The translations under genes and the position numbers were made by a program. Below, piece by piece: positions 10,439 through 18,289 of a DNA stretch of 45,379 bases. This DNA comes from Clostridium sp. GTDB lineage: Bacteria; Bacillota; Clostridia; Clostridiales; Clostridiaceae. How positions within the stretch are numbered: position 1 is the stretch's first letter; every line of letters starts with the position of its first letter. The notes beneath the pieces are model-generated. The model had not been told where the DNA came from, searched no databases, and worked only from the letters and a program-made list of their open reading frames with translations. Location of the stretch: the NCBI RefSeq assembly GCF_029267215.1, contig NZ_JARIDH010000056.1, positions 1 to 45,379 of the forward strand. Reading direction: 5' to 3'.

Positions 10439-10478
10439 TAATGTTAACATATTAATTGAAATTAATATGTTAACATTA
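10439..10478. repeat. 40-base near-perfect AT-rich palindrome between recA and rny
   Basis: The arms TAATGTTAACATATTAATT (10439-10457) and its exact complement (10460-10478) are separated by only GA. There is no T run, so it is not a canonical terminator. The 357-base recA-rny spacer otherwise holds the recA terminator and the rny promoter. Confidence 0.85.
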
Positions 10479-10588
10479 AATTAATCTTTAATTATAAATA
10501 ATATTTGTTTTCTTTTAAAATGTTTAAAAAACACTGGAAATAAGAATATTTAAGGGTTTTGTGCATATAATATACGCAAGTGCTTATC

Positions 10589-10617
10589 TTGACATAAGTA
10601 TAAAATTACTATACAAT
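10589..10617 (+). promoter_or_regulatory. rny promoter
   Basis: TTGACA (10589-10594), 17-base spacer, TACAAT (10612-10617). This leaves an untranslated leader of about 100 bases before rny, in which I recognise no known RNA element. Confidence 0.75.
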
Positions 10618-10724
10618 AATAACAAATACTGGTTTATCATATTCAAGAAATTACAGTGAGAATAGTATGACACCTTTCTACGCGAACTGTTTTTATATAA
10701 GAGAATAAGCGAGGAGGTGTTTAT

Positions 10725-12260
10725 ATGGTAGTAGAGATACTTATAGGAATAATAATATTAGGGGTTGTAGGATTTATTCAATACACTCTTATACAAAAAG
10801 CTTCAAAAAACAAGGTGGAAAGCCTAGAAAGAGAAGCTAATGCTACTTTAGAAGATGCTAAGAGAAAAGCTGAATCAACGAAGAAAGAGGCTATATTGGA
10901 AGCAAAAGAAGAAGTACACAAATTAAGATCAGATCTTGACAAAGAAACTCGTGATAGAAGAAATGAGATTCAAAGATTTGAAAGAAGACTTATACAAAGA
11001 GAAGAGTCATTAGATAAAAAGAGTGAAATGCTTGAAAAGAAAGAAGATAGCATGAACAAGAAATCCGTAGAGATTCAAGAACTTGAAGAAAGTGTGCAAA
11101 ACTTATACGGTGAACAAAGAGCTGAGCTTGAAAGAATATCAAATCTTTCAAGTGAAGAGGCAAGAACATTATTATTAGATGAAGTAAGAAAAGAAATAAA
11201 ACATGAATCAGCTATGCTGATCAAAGAACTTGAAACTAAGGCCAAAGAAGAAGCTGATAAAAAATCAAGGGAAATTATTACTACTGCTATTCAAAGATGC
11301 GCAGCAGACCATGTTTCTGAAACTACAGTACATGTTGTTGCCTTACCAAACGATGAGATGAAAGGAAGAATCATTGGTAGAGAAGGTAGAAATATTAGAA
11401 CTTTAGAAACATTAACAGGGGTTGACTTAATAATAGATGATACTCCAGAAGCTGTTATTCTTTCAAGCTTTGATCCAATAAGAAGAGAAGTTGCAAGAAT
11501 AGCCTTAGAAAAGTTAATTGTAGATGGAAGAATTCATCCAGCTAGAATTGAAGAAATGGTAGAAAGAGCTATTAAAGATGTAGAAAATGACATTAAGGAA
11601 GAGGGAGAACAAGCAACTTTTGAAACTGGTGTTCATGGATTACATCCAGAAATAATCAAGCTTCTAGGAAGACTAAAGTACAGAACAAGTTATGGTCAAA
11701 ATGTTTTGAAACATTCAATAGAGGTTTCATATTTAGCAGGATTAATGGCATCTGAATTAGGACTAGATGTTAACCTAGCTAGAAGGGCTGGTCTTTTACA
11801 TGATATAGGTAAAGGAGTCGATCAAGAGTATGAGGGTCCTCATGCAGTTATTGGTGGAGAACTTGCTAAAAAATATCATGAATCACCTGCAGTTGTTAAT
11901 GCAATAGCAGCTCACCATGGTGATGAAGAGATGCAAAGCTTAGAAGCTATACTTGTTCAAGCAGCAGACGCCATATCAGCGGCTAGACCTGGTGCTAGAA
12001 GAGAAACTTTAGAAGCTTATATTAAGAGATTAGAAAAATTAGAAGAAATAGCTACTTCATATGAAGGTGTAGAAAAGTCATATGCCATTCAAGCTGGAAG
12101 AGAAATAAGAATTATTGTTAAACCAGATCAAGTTGATGATGCAGGGGCTATTGAGATGGCTAGAAATATTGTTAAGAAAATAGAAGAACAATTAGAGTAT
12201 CCAGGCCAAATCAAGATTAATGTTATTAGAGAAACTCGTGCAGTTGACTATGCTAAATAA
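10725..12260 (+). CDS. rny: ribonuclease Y
   Basis: Membrane-anchored endoribonuclease that starts mRNA decay in Firmicutes. The 511 residues show the standard order: one N-terminal transmembrane helix (about 3-23), a long charged coiled coil (about 25-195), a KH domain (about 205-265, with [15 protein letters not shown]), and an HD phosphohydrolase domain (about 325-430) with the HD pair in [10 protein letters not shown] and a further His in AAHHGDE. The start is ATG behind GCGAGGAGGTG. It has its own promoter and two tandem terminators, so it is monocistronic. The recA-rny order is conserved in clostridia. Confidence 0.96.
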   Translation: MVVEILIGIIILGVVGFIQYTLIQKASKNKVESLEREANATLEDAKRKAESTKKEAILEAKEEVHKLRSDLDKETRDRRNEIQRFERRLIQREESLDKKSEMLEKKEDSMNKKSVEIQELEESVQNLYGEQRAELERISNLSSEEARTLLLDEVRKEIKHESAMLIKELETKAKEEADKKSREIITTAIQRCAADHVSETTVHVVALPNDEMKGRIIGREGRNIRTLETLTGVDLIIDDTPEAVILSSFDPIRREVARIALEKLIVDGRIHPARIEEMVERAIKDVENDIKEEGEQATFETGVHGLHPEIIKLLGRLKYRTSYGQNVLKHSIEVSYLAGLMASELGLDVNLARRAGLLHDIGKGVDQEYEGPHAVIGGELAKKYHESPAVVNAIAAHHGDEEMQSLEAILVQAADAISAARPGARRETLEAYIKRLEKLEEIATSYEGVEKSYAIQAGREIRIIVKPDQVDDAGAIEMARNIVKKIEEQLEYPGQIKINVIRETRAVDYAK

Positions 12261-12270
12261 ATGAAAATAT

Positions 12271-12302
12271 AAAATACATTTTGTTTACAAAATGTATTTT
12301 TT
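12271..12302 (+). terminator. rny terminator 1
   Basis: 13-bp perfect stem AAAATACATTTTG (12271-12283) / CAAAATGTATTTT (12288-12300), 4-base loop, continuing T tail. Confidence 0.85.
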
Positions 12303-12307
12303 AAATT

Positions 12308-12346
12308 AACCCTACTGATATTAATTAGTAGGGTTTTCTGTTTTTT
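12308..12346 (+). terminator. rny terminator 2
   Basis: 9-bp stem AACCCTACT (12308-12316) / AGTAGGGTT (12327-12335) followed by TTCTGTTTTTT. It sits just behind terminator 1. The rest of the 299-base rny-spoVS spacer holds the spoVS promoter. Confidence 0.75.
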
Positions 12347-12462
12347 ATTTACGTTTTATAAAAATTAAGTTAAGTTTTTATAATTAAGACATATTAGTAT
12401 CATATAAAAAATATATATAAGTAAGAAGTTTTTAAATATTAAATTTTTTTTTACTTTTTAAG

Positions 12463-12491
12463 AGAGGATTTTAAATATTTATAGAGAATTA
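12463..12491 (+). promoter_or_regulatory. sigma-H-type promoter of spoVS
   Basis: AGAGGATTT (12463-12471) matches the sigma-H -35 consensus RNAGGAWWW at every position. After an 11-base spacer, AGAGAATTA (12483-12491) matches the -10 RNNGAATWW at every position. spoVS is a sigma-H gene in Bacillus subtilis. The leader would be about 60 bases. Confidence 0.75.
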
Positions 12492-12559
12492 TATAGATTA
12501 AGGAAAACGTTAACTCTTAATGTAAACGTATCCTATAATAAAACTGGGAGGTTTATGTA

Positions 12560-12820
12560 ATGGAAGTATTAAAGGTATCAACAAAATCAAATCCTAATTC
12601 AGTAGCAGGTGCACTAGCGGCTATAATAAAAGAGAGAAATACGGTAGAAATACAAGCTGTAGGAGCAGGAGCCATAAATCAAGCTATTAAAGCAATTGCA
12701 ATAGCTAGAGGGTTTGTTGCCCCAAGTGGAAAAGATATAGTTTGTATTCCGGCATTCACAGACATTGAAATAGATGGTGAAGAGAGAACAGCTATTAAGC
12801 TTATAATACAACCAAGATAA
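12560..12820 (+). CDS. spoVS: stage V sporulation protein S
   Basis: An 86-residue Alba-like small protein, nearly invariant across spore formers; recognisable by SVAGALAAIIKERNTVEIQA, QAIKAIAIARGF and the final IKLIIQPR. It is needed at a late sporulation stage (coat and cortex) in Bacillus; the biochemical role is unclear, though the fold suggests nucleic-acid binding. The ATG follows CTGGGAGG. It is monocistronic: a perfect sigma-H promoter lies about 70 bases upstream and a 13-bp hairpin terminator downstream. Length and sequence look entirely normal. Confidence 0.96.
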   Translation: MEVLKVSTKSNPNSVAGALAAIIKERNTVEIQAVGAGAINQAIKAIAIARGFVAPSGKDIVCIPAFTDIEIDGEERTAIKLIIQPR

Positions 12821-12852
12821 AAATTTAGAGTGATAAATTTAAATAATAAATG

Positions 12853-12896
12853 ATACTACTATAAGGATAAGTTACTTATAGTAGTATTTTTGTTTT
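12853..12896 (+). terminator. spoVS terminator
   Basis: 13-bp perfect stem ATACTACTATAAG (12853-12865) / CTTATAGTAGTAT (12875-12887), then TTTTTGTTTTT. Confidence 0.88.
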
Positions 12897-13284
12897 TAGG
12901 AATTTCTATTAGTAATTTGTTAAAAATATTGTGGGAAAATATAGGAATATTGAAAGTTTTTTTGTTAAAACTTTCAATATAAAATAATTATTATATTGTA
13001 TATAGGGAGATATATTTAGAGATTTAATGTTATATAATTATGTGAATAGATAGTTTTATTTACTTTAAAAGATAAAAATGGTATATTTAAAGCGTAATCA
13101 AGTAAAATATAAGCAATGAAAAAGGGAGGTGACTGTTGCAATAGCTAATATTTTTAATCTCTTTAAAAAAGAAGATGATTCATGAAAAATATTATTTAAA
13201 TTCATTTTATGAAATTTTGTGAAATAAAAAATGCATTTAGATATATTAAAATGAATAATATATAGTTATTAGCGACGGAATTAG
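12897..13284. other. spoVS-aminotransferase spacer, mostly unexplained
   Basis: This gap holds a 14-bp inverted repeat (ATATTGAAAGTTTT 12947-12960 / AAAACTTTCAATAT 12967-12980) without a T run on either strand. It also has a strong Shine-Dalgarno-like AAAGGGAGGTGA at 13121-13132 that leads to no convincing gene (see findings). I see no terminator or clear promoter directly before the aminotransferase. Confidence 0.6.
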
Positions 13285-14475
13285 ATGATTTTATCTAAAA
13301 AAGCAGAAAAAATAGGGGCATCTTTAACATTGGCATTAACAGCCAAGGCTGGAGAACTTAAAAAACAAGGATTGGATGTAGTAAGTTTTGGAGTTGGGGA
13401 GCCAGATTTTAATACTCCTAACAATATAATAGAAGCTGCTACTAAGGCCATGGTAGAAGGTAAGACTAAATATACACCTGCTTCTGGAATATTTGAACTT
13501 AAGGATGCCATATGCAGAAAACTTTATATTGATAATGGATTAAAGTATAATTCAAGCAATATAGTTATTTCAACAGGAGCTAAGCAATCTTTAGCTAATG
13601 TTTTTATGGCTATTTTAAATCCTGGGGATGAAGTTATAGTTCCAGTTCCATATTGGGTTAGTTATCCAGAGCTTATTAAATTATGTGATGGAGTTCCTGT
13701 TTTTATAGAAACCAAAAAAGAAAATGATTTTAAGGTTACTTATGAAGAGTTAAATAAGGTTTTAACATCTAAAACAAAGGCAATAGTATTAAATACTCCA
13801 AATAATCCAACAGGAACAGTTTATTCTAAGGAGGATTTAGAGGAAATAGCTAAATTTGCAAAGGAACATGATATCATAATAATATCAGATGAAATATATG
13901 AAAAACTTATATATGGAGAAGAAGAACATGTTAGTATTGCTTCATTAAGTGAAGATGCATTTAATAGAACTATTGTTATAAATGGATTTTCTAAAGCTTA
14001 TGCTATGACAGGGTGGAGAATAGGATATGCAGCTTCTTCTAATGAAAATTTAGTTAAAATAATAAGTAATGTACAAAGTCATATGACATCGAATCCTAAT
14101 AGCATAGCTCAGTATGCCGCATTAGAAGCATTAATAGGGGAACAAGAAACTGTTAATAATATGGTTGAAGAATTTTCTTTGAGAAGAGAACTCATGATAA
14201 AACTTATAAATGAAATTGAAGAAGTAAGTTTTATTAATCCTAAGGGAGCTTTCTATGTGATGATTGATTTATCAAAGGTTTTAGAAAAAGGAAATATAAG
14301 TGGGTCAATGGAATTTGCTAATTTACTTCTAAAAGAGGAAAAAGTTGTTGTAATACCAGGTATAGCTTTTGGAGAAGATAATTTTATAAGATTGTCTTAT
14401 GCAACATCTAAAGATGAAATTTTAAGAGGATTAGAAAGAATAAAAAACTTTATTGAGAAAATAGTCAATAATTAA
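13285..14475 (+). CDS. PLP-dependent class I aminotransferase (aspartate aminotransferase-like)
   Basis: Fold-type I aminotransferase of 396 residues. The substrate-binding start region reads SFGVGEPDFNTP, the cofactor Asn/Asp region NTPNNPTGTVY and ISDEIYEKLIYG, the Schiff-base lysine lies in NGFSKAYAMTGWRIGYA, and the C-terminal arginine in FIRLSYATS. These place it in the subgroup Ib aspartate aminotransferase family (AspB/AatA-like) that moves amino groups between aspartate and 2-oxoglutarate. Aromatic or prephenate activity cannot be excluded from sequence. The ATG has only a weak upstream site (GACGGAATTAG), unlike the strong sites around it. No terminator separates it clearly from HPr, which has its own promoter. 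Confidence 0.9.
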   Translation: MILSKKAEKIGASLTLALTAKAGELKKQGLDVVSFGVGEPDFNTPNNIIEAATKAMVEGKTKYTPASGIFELKDAICRKLYIDNGLKYNSSNIVISTGAKQSLANVFMAILNPGDEVIVPVPYWVSYPELIKLCDGVPVFIETKKENDFKVTYEELNKVLTSKTKAIVLNTPNNPTGTVYSKEDLEEIAKFAKEHDIIIISDEIYEKLIYGEEEHVSIASLSEDAFNRTIVINGFSKAYAMTGWRIGYAASSNENLVKIISNVQSHMTSNPNSIAQYAALEALIGEQETVNNMVEEFSLRRELMIKLINEIEEVSFINPKGAFYVMIDLSKVLEKGNISGSMEFANLLLKEEKVVVIPGIAFGEDNFIRLSYATSKDEILRGLERIKNFIEKIVNN

Positions 14476-14489
14476 TATTTTTTAAGTTG

Positions 14490-14518
14490 TTGAAATTTTC
14501 TAAAAAAATTAGTATAAT
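14490..14518 (+). promoter_or_regulatory. ptsH promoter
   Basis: TTGAAA (14490-14495), 17-base spacer, TATAAT (14513-14518), about 50 bases before the HPr start. Confidence 0.75.
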
Positions 14519-14567
14519 TAAGTGGTTAGTATTATTAATAACAAATATAAGTAAAGAGGTGTTTATT

Positions 14568-14828
14568 ATGGTAACTAAAGAGGTTTTAGTTAAAAATTCA
14601 ACAGGCTTACATGCTAGACCAGCAACTTTACTAGTAAAAAAAGCTTCAGCTTTCAAATCAGACATAAGCTTAGAGTTCAATGGTAAAAAAGCTAATGTTA
14701 AAAGCTTAATCGGAGTTTTATCATTAGGTGTTTCTAAAGACGCTAATGTTAAAGTTATCGCTAGCGGTGACGACGAAGCTTTAGCTGCTGAAGAAATAGC
14801 TAAGTTAATTGAAAATTTAGAGGAGTAA
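14568..14828 (+). CDS. ptsH: phosphocarrier protein HPr
   Basis: Small cytoplasmic phosphotransferase-system protein of 86 residues. His15, in NSTGLHARPATLL, accepts phosphate from enzyme I. Ser46, in NVKSLIGVLSLG, is the site for HPr kinase/phosphorylase and links HPr to CcpA-dependent catabolite repression in Firmicutes. Both sites are present, so this is HPr rather than Crh, which lacks His15. The start is ATG at 14568 behind AAAGAGGTG; an in-frame upstream reading from 14487 crosses the promoter. It stands alone, away from ptsI, as is common in clostridia. Confidence 0.96.
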   Translation: MVTKEVLVKNSTGLHARPATLLVKKASAFKSDISLEFNGKKANVKSLIGVLSLGVSKDANVKVIASGDDEALAAEEIAKLIENLEE

Positions 14829-14835
14829 TCTTCGT

Positions 14836-14869
14836 AAAAGGATTCTTTTTAGAATCCTTTTATTTTTTT
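14836..14869 (+). terminator. ptsH terminator
   Basis: 11-bp perfect stem AAAAGGATTCT (14836-14846) / AGAATCCTTTT (14851-14861), then ATTTTTTT. Confidence 0.9.
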
Positions 14870-15060
14870 ATAAATGTTTTTAGTAAGTCTTTTTGAATAA
14901 TTATTTAAATTTAAAGTAACAATATGAAATAAAACAAAATAAAATTTTTAATAATAAACTCATATAATCATAAAAACACGAATTATTTAAATGTTAAAAG
15001 ACTTATTAATAAATTAAAAGAACTTAAATACGAATGATAATTTATTTTTAGGTAAATTTA

Positions 15061-15089
15061 TTTATATAAACAAAATGTTATGGTATAAT
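15061..15089 (+). promoter_or_regulatory. probable purB promoter
   Basis: TATAAT at 15084-15089 with a weak TTTATA at 15061-15066, 17-base spacer, about 43 bases before purB. The 303-base HPr-purB spacer otherwise holds the ptsH terminator and two ACGAAT-containing motifs (near 14978 and 15030), discussed under findings. Confidence 0.5.
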
Positions 15090-15131
15090 ATAAATATGAT
15101 TTTTAGTATTGTTGCTTTAGGAGGTTACAAA

Positions 15132-16562
15132 GTGAAAAATTTATATAGTACACCATTAAATTCAAGATACGCATCAAAAGAGATGTCATATATTTTCTCT
15201 GACGATATGAAATTCTCAACATGGAGAAAATTATGGTTAGCTCTTGCAGAGGGTGAAAAAGAATTAGGATTAAACATAACAGATGAGCAAATAGAAGAGC
15301 TTAGAAGTCATATTTCAGATATAAACTATGAAGAAGCAATAAAGAAGGAAAAAGAAGTAAGACACGATGTTATGAGTCATGTCTATGCATATGGTCTTCA
15401 ATGTCCTTTGGCAAAAGGAATAATACACTTAGGAGCTACTAGCTGTTATGTTGGAGATAATACAGATGTAATAATAATGAGAGATGGATTATTATTGATC
15501 AAAAAGAAGTTAGTTGCAGTTTTAAATAACTTAAGAAAATTTGCCTTAGAATATAAAGATATGCCTACATTAGGATTTACTCACTTCCAGCCAGCTCAGC
15601 TTACAACAGTAGGTAAGAGAGCGACTTTATGGATGCAAGATTTAGTGATGGATATAGAAAATATAGACCATGTTATAGCAAATTTAAAGCTTAGAGGAGT
15701 TAAAGGAACAACAGGAACTCAAGCAAGTTTTATGAATCTTTTTGAAGGGGATGAAACTAAGGTTAAGGCTTTAGATAAGATAGTTGCTGAAAAAATGGGA
15801 TTTGAAAAGAGTTTTGGAGTTACAGGACAAACTTATCCAAGAAAATTAGATTCAATAATTTTAAATACATTATCAGAGATTGCACAAAGTGCTTATAAAT
15901 TTTCAAATGATTTAAGATTGCTTCAAAGCATGAAAGAAGTTGAGGAGCCATTTGGAAAACATCAAATAGGATCATCAGCCATGGCGTATAAAAGAAATCC
16001 AATGAGAAGTGAGAGAATGGGTGCTTTAGCTAGATATGTTATAGTAGATGCTTTAAATCCAGCTATAACTGCTTCAACTCAATGGTTTGAGAGAACATTA
16101 GATGACTCAGCTAATAAAAGAATAGCAGTTGCAGAGGCATTCTTGGCTTTAGATGGAGTATTAAATCTTTACATAAATATAGCAGAAAATATGGTTGTTT
16201 ATGAAAAAGTAATAGCTGCCCACGTAAATCAAGAACTACCATTTATGGCTACTGAGAATATAATGATGGAATCAGTTAAAAGAGGTGGAGATAGACAAGA
16301 ACTTCATGAAAAAATTAGAGTTCTTTCAATGGAAGCTGCACAAAGAGTAAAAGGTGAAGGGCTTAATAATGACTTAATAGAAAGAATAATAAATGATGGT
16401 TCATTTAATCTTTCAGAAGAGGAAATATTAGCAATAATAGACCCAATTAAGTTTGTAGGAAGAGCTCCAAGTCAGGTTGTAGAATTTATAGATGAATATG
16501 TAGATCCTATAATAAAAGCTAATAAAGAGGCTGCTAGTTTAAGTAGTAATATAACAGTTTAA
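15132..16562 (+). CDS. purB: adenylosuccinate lyase
   Basis: Fumarase/aspartase-superfamily enzyme that releases fumarate from SAICAR and from adenylosuccinate, acting twice in purine synthesis. It has 476 residues. The superfamily signature SSAMAYKRNPMRSERM lies at about residue 281, with upstream conserved HLGATSCYVGDN and THFQPAQLTTVGKR, where the catalytic His is in THFQPAQ. The start is GTG at 15132 with TTAGGAGG 6-7 bases upstream; longer readings enter the promoter. It is separate from other pur genes, flanked by its own promoter and terminator. Confidence 0.95.
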   Translation: MKNLYSTPLNSRYASKEMSYIFSDDMKFSTWRKLWLALAEGEKELGLNITDEQIEELRSHISDINYEEAIKKEKEVRHDVMSHVYAYGLQCPLAKGIIHLGATSCYVGDNTDVIIMRDGLLLIKKKLVAVLNNLRKFALEYKDMPTLGFTHFQPAQLTTVGKRATLWMQDLVMDIENIDHVIANLKLRGVKGTTGTQASFMNLFEGDETKVKALDKIVAEKMGFEKSFGVTGQTYPRKLDSIILNTLSEIAQSAYKFSNDLRLLQSMKEVEEPFGKHQIGSSAMAYKRNPMRSERMGALARYVIVDALNPAITASTQWFERTLDDSANKRIAVAEAFLALDGVLNLYINIAENMVVYEKVIAAHVNQELPFMATENIMMESVKRGGDRQELHEKIRVLSMEAAQRVKGEGLNNDLIERIINDGSFNLSEEEILAIIDPIKFVGRAPSQVVEFIDEYVDPIIKANKEAASLSSNITV

Positions 16563-16573
16563 TTTATATAAAT

Positions 16574-16610
16574 AAGGTTACTAGAGATTTTTCTAGTAGC
16601 CTTTCTTTAT
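16574..16610 (+). terminator. purB terminator
   Basis: 12-bp stem AAGGTTACTAGA (16574-16585) / TCTAGTAGCCTT (16592-16603), one T-G wobble, followed by TCTTTATT. Confidence 0.8.
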
Positions 16611-16699
16611 TATAATGAATAAAATCACCTGCTATGCCAAGGGGGAATAAATCTTTATAACACTAAGAATAAATCTCTATTTTAAAAAATAATTTTAAA

Positions 16700-16719
16700 T
16701 TTTGAAATATATTTCAAAA
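16700..16719. repeat. 20-base perfect palindrome upstream of the SSB-like gene
   Basis: TTTTGAAATATATTTCAAAA is an exact palindrome 80 bases before the SSB-like start, possibly an operator. A half-site-like TTTGAAATTTTT follows at 16735-16746. Confidence 0.6.
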
Positions 16720-16798
16720 AAATCAGAACATATGTTTGAAATTTTTAAAATCAGTCCATAATTAAGGTAATTTAATTGATAGGAGGATTTTAAATTGT

Positions 16799-17128
16799 AT
16801 GAACAAAGTTGATTTAATTGGAAGAGTTGCCACCAAAATAGAGATTAGAGAGTCTAAAAAACAAAAGAAATATATTAGATTTAGAATAGCTGTTAATAGT
16901 TTTAATGGGAAAGAAGAAACTACAACTTTCTTAAGTGTTATAACATGGAGTAAGTCTACTGTTGAGTTTTTAAATAATTATGTAGGTGTTGGTGATTTAA
17001 TATCTGTTAGTGGAGAGATTATAGAAAGTAAATATGAAAGTGAAAATGGGGAAGTTAGATATTATACCAACATAAATACTTCAAATATAAATCTTTTAAG
17101 CAAGGCTAAAGAAAAAGATATTTCTTAA
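16799..17128 (+). CDS. SSB-like single OB-fold protein without acidic tail
   Basis: A 109-residue protein with the N-terminal part of single-stranded DNA-binding proteins: NKVDLIGRVATKIEIRES, then KKYIRFRIAVNSF, FLSVITWSKSTVEFLNNYVG and GDLISVSGEI. It is essentially one OB-fold. The glycine/acidic C-terminal tail that ordinary SSB uses to recruit partners is missing; the protein ends KAKEKDIS. It therefore looks like a secondary SSB paralogue, comparable in size to clostridial SSB-like or PriB-sized proteins, rather than the essential replication SSB. The start ATG is 12 bases after AGGAGG, slightly long. It stands alone, behind a perfect 20-base palindrome. Its role is unknown. Confidence 0.82.
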   Translation: MNKVDLIGRVATKIEIRESKKQKKYIRFRIAVNSFNGKEETTTFLSVITWSKSTVEFLNNYVGVGDLISVSGEIIESKYESENGEVRYYTNINTSNINLLSKAKEKDIS

Positions 17129-17161
17129 TTTTTTTAGAAAATAATATAAGTATAAGTACAT

Positions 17162-17388
17162 GTATCAAAATAACTTTTTATAAACTTACAAATAATATGA
17201 AGAGAATATTTAGATGAGCTTTAGAATTTAATTTATTACGTAGAAAATACTACGTTAAAAAGCTTTGGTTGATTAAAGAGTAGAAAGCTTCTAAGCTTTA
17301 GTAATATTTTAGAAGTAATGATTATAATTTTTTAGCAAAATCTAGTGATTATATGAATATATTTGTAAGTTTTATTATATTTTGATAC
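17162..17388. other. 227-base inverted-repeat element of unknown nature
   Basis: This fills the 339-base gap between the SSB-like gene and the exonuclease. GTATCAAAATA (17162-17172) pairs exactly with TATTTTGATAC (17378-17388). AAACTTACAAATA (17182-17194) pairs exactly with TATTTGTAAGTTT (17360-17372). Between them are hairpins ACGTAG/CTACGT (17238-17255) and AAAGCTT/AAGCTTT (17284-17299). No open reading frame of note lies inside. It could be a structured RNA or a small non-autonomous mobile element. Confidence 0.55.
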
Positions 17389-17406
17389 GGCCCCTAGTTT
17401 ATAGAC

Positions 17407-17448
17407 AAAATGACTTTTGATTATTACAAAAGTCATTTTATCTTTTTA
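17407..17448. terminator. bidirectional terminator downstream of the exonuclease gene
   Basis: 13-bp perfect stem AAAATGACTTTTG (17407-17419) / CAAAAGTCATTTT (17427-17439). The plus-strand tail is ATCTTTTTAT. It ends the minus-strand exonuclease and any plus-strand transcript from 17162-17388. Confidence 0.8.
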
Positions 17449-17467
17449 TATTTTAAATTTAAAAAAT

Positions 17468-18082
17468 TTATTTTTCTTCTAATAATTTTGTGAAGTAGTT
17501 TCTTGGTATTAAGCCTTTTTTGATTCCATTTATAACTGTTAAATAGGTTGCAGCTGTATCAAATCTTGCATCGTGATAATTTCCGCTTCCATGGAAGTAT
17601 TTGTTTGCAGTTTCGCTTATTTCATCATTAGTAATATTTAAGTGTTTAATAACCTCTTCTAATTTAGGATTTTTATAATCACCAGTAGGTCTTAAAATTT
17701 TGCATATATTTTTATAATATTGCATTGTACAGAATACATGTTTTGGTTCAAAGAATTCACCAAGACCTAGCATTTCATGTTTTAAGAATTTAATATCAAA
17801 TTGAACATTATGTCCTATTAAAAAGTCTGCATCTATGAAATCTTTAATAAAGCTTTCGTAAAGATCTTCAAAATACATTCCTTCACTTAGTTCATAAAGT
17901 TTTTCTAAAGAAAATCCATGTATTCTTTCAGCTTCAGCTTCCATTTCATCAACTGTGAAAAATATATTCTTTCCAATAGTTGTTTGAGGTTTTGTTGAGG
18001 TATCAACAAGTATATAGCTAAGTTGACATATGCTTCCTGGTTTAACCCCTGTGGTTTCTGTGTCAAAAAATAGTAGTTTCAT
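17468..18082 (-). CDS. DnaQ-like 3'-5' exonuclease (DEDDh)
   Basis: A 204-residue exonuclease domain of the DNA polymerase III epsilon type. The DEDDh ligands are visible: D and E in LLFFDTETTGVKPG at the N-terminus, D in GHNVQFDIKFL, and the final H and D in YHDARFDTA. It likely removes 3' nucleotides from DNA or short RNA; there is no polymerase domain, so it is a stand-alone exonuclease. I start at the ATG whose complement is at 18080-18082: GGAGG lies 8 bases upstream. A reading five codons longer would put the start inside that ribosome binding site. It is divergent from the PIN-PhoH gene across a 207-base spacer. Confidence 0.87.
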   Translation of the reverse strand: MKLLFFDTETTGVKPGSICQLSYILVDTSTKPQTTIGKNIFFTVDEMEAEAERIHGFSLEKLYELSEGMYFEDLYESFIKDFIDADFLIGHNVQFDIKFLKHEMLGLGEFFEPKHVFCTMQYYKNICKILRPTGDYKNPKLEEVIKHLNITNDEISETANKYFHGSGNYHDARFDTAATYLTVINGIKKGLIPRNYFTKLLEEK

Positions 18083-18183
18083 TAAGAAAACCTCCAATGT
18101 TGTTTATGTTTATATATTAGTATAAATTAAAAATCTATAAGTAAAATTAAATACTTCTCACTTTTTAAAATTTGTTTTTTAAA

Positions 18184-18229
18184 ATATTGATATTTAAGAA
18201 TTTTATTGATTATTCTTAAATATTAATAT
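18184..18229. repeat. 18-bp inverted repeat between the exonuclease and PhoH genes
   Basis: ATATTGATATTTAAGAAT (18184-18201) pairs with ATTCTTAAATATTAATAT (18212-18229) except for one G-T, around a 10-base loop. It lies in the divergent promoter region and has no T run. Confidence 0.6.
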
Positions 18230-18289
18230 ATAAATAAATGAAAATCAAGTTTGCTTATAAGGCCTTATTATTCTAAAGGAGTGATTAGT

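Noticed and set aside
10463-10474. TTAATATGTTAA shared by the recA-rny palindrome and the Lrp spacer (31155-31166)
   Set aside because: Twelve AT-rich bases recurring twice in a genome this AT-rich may be chance; not enough for a shared operator.
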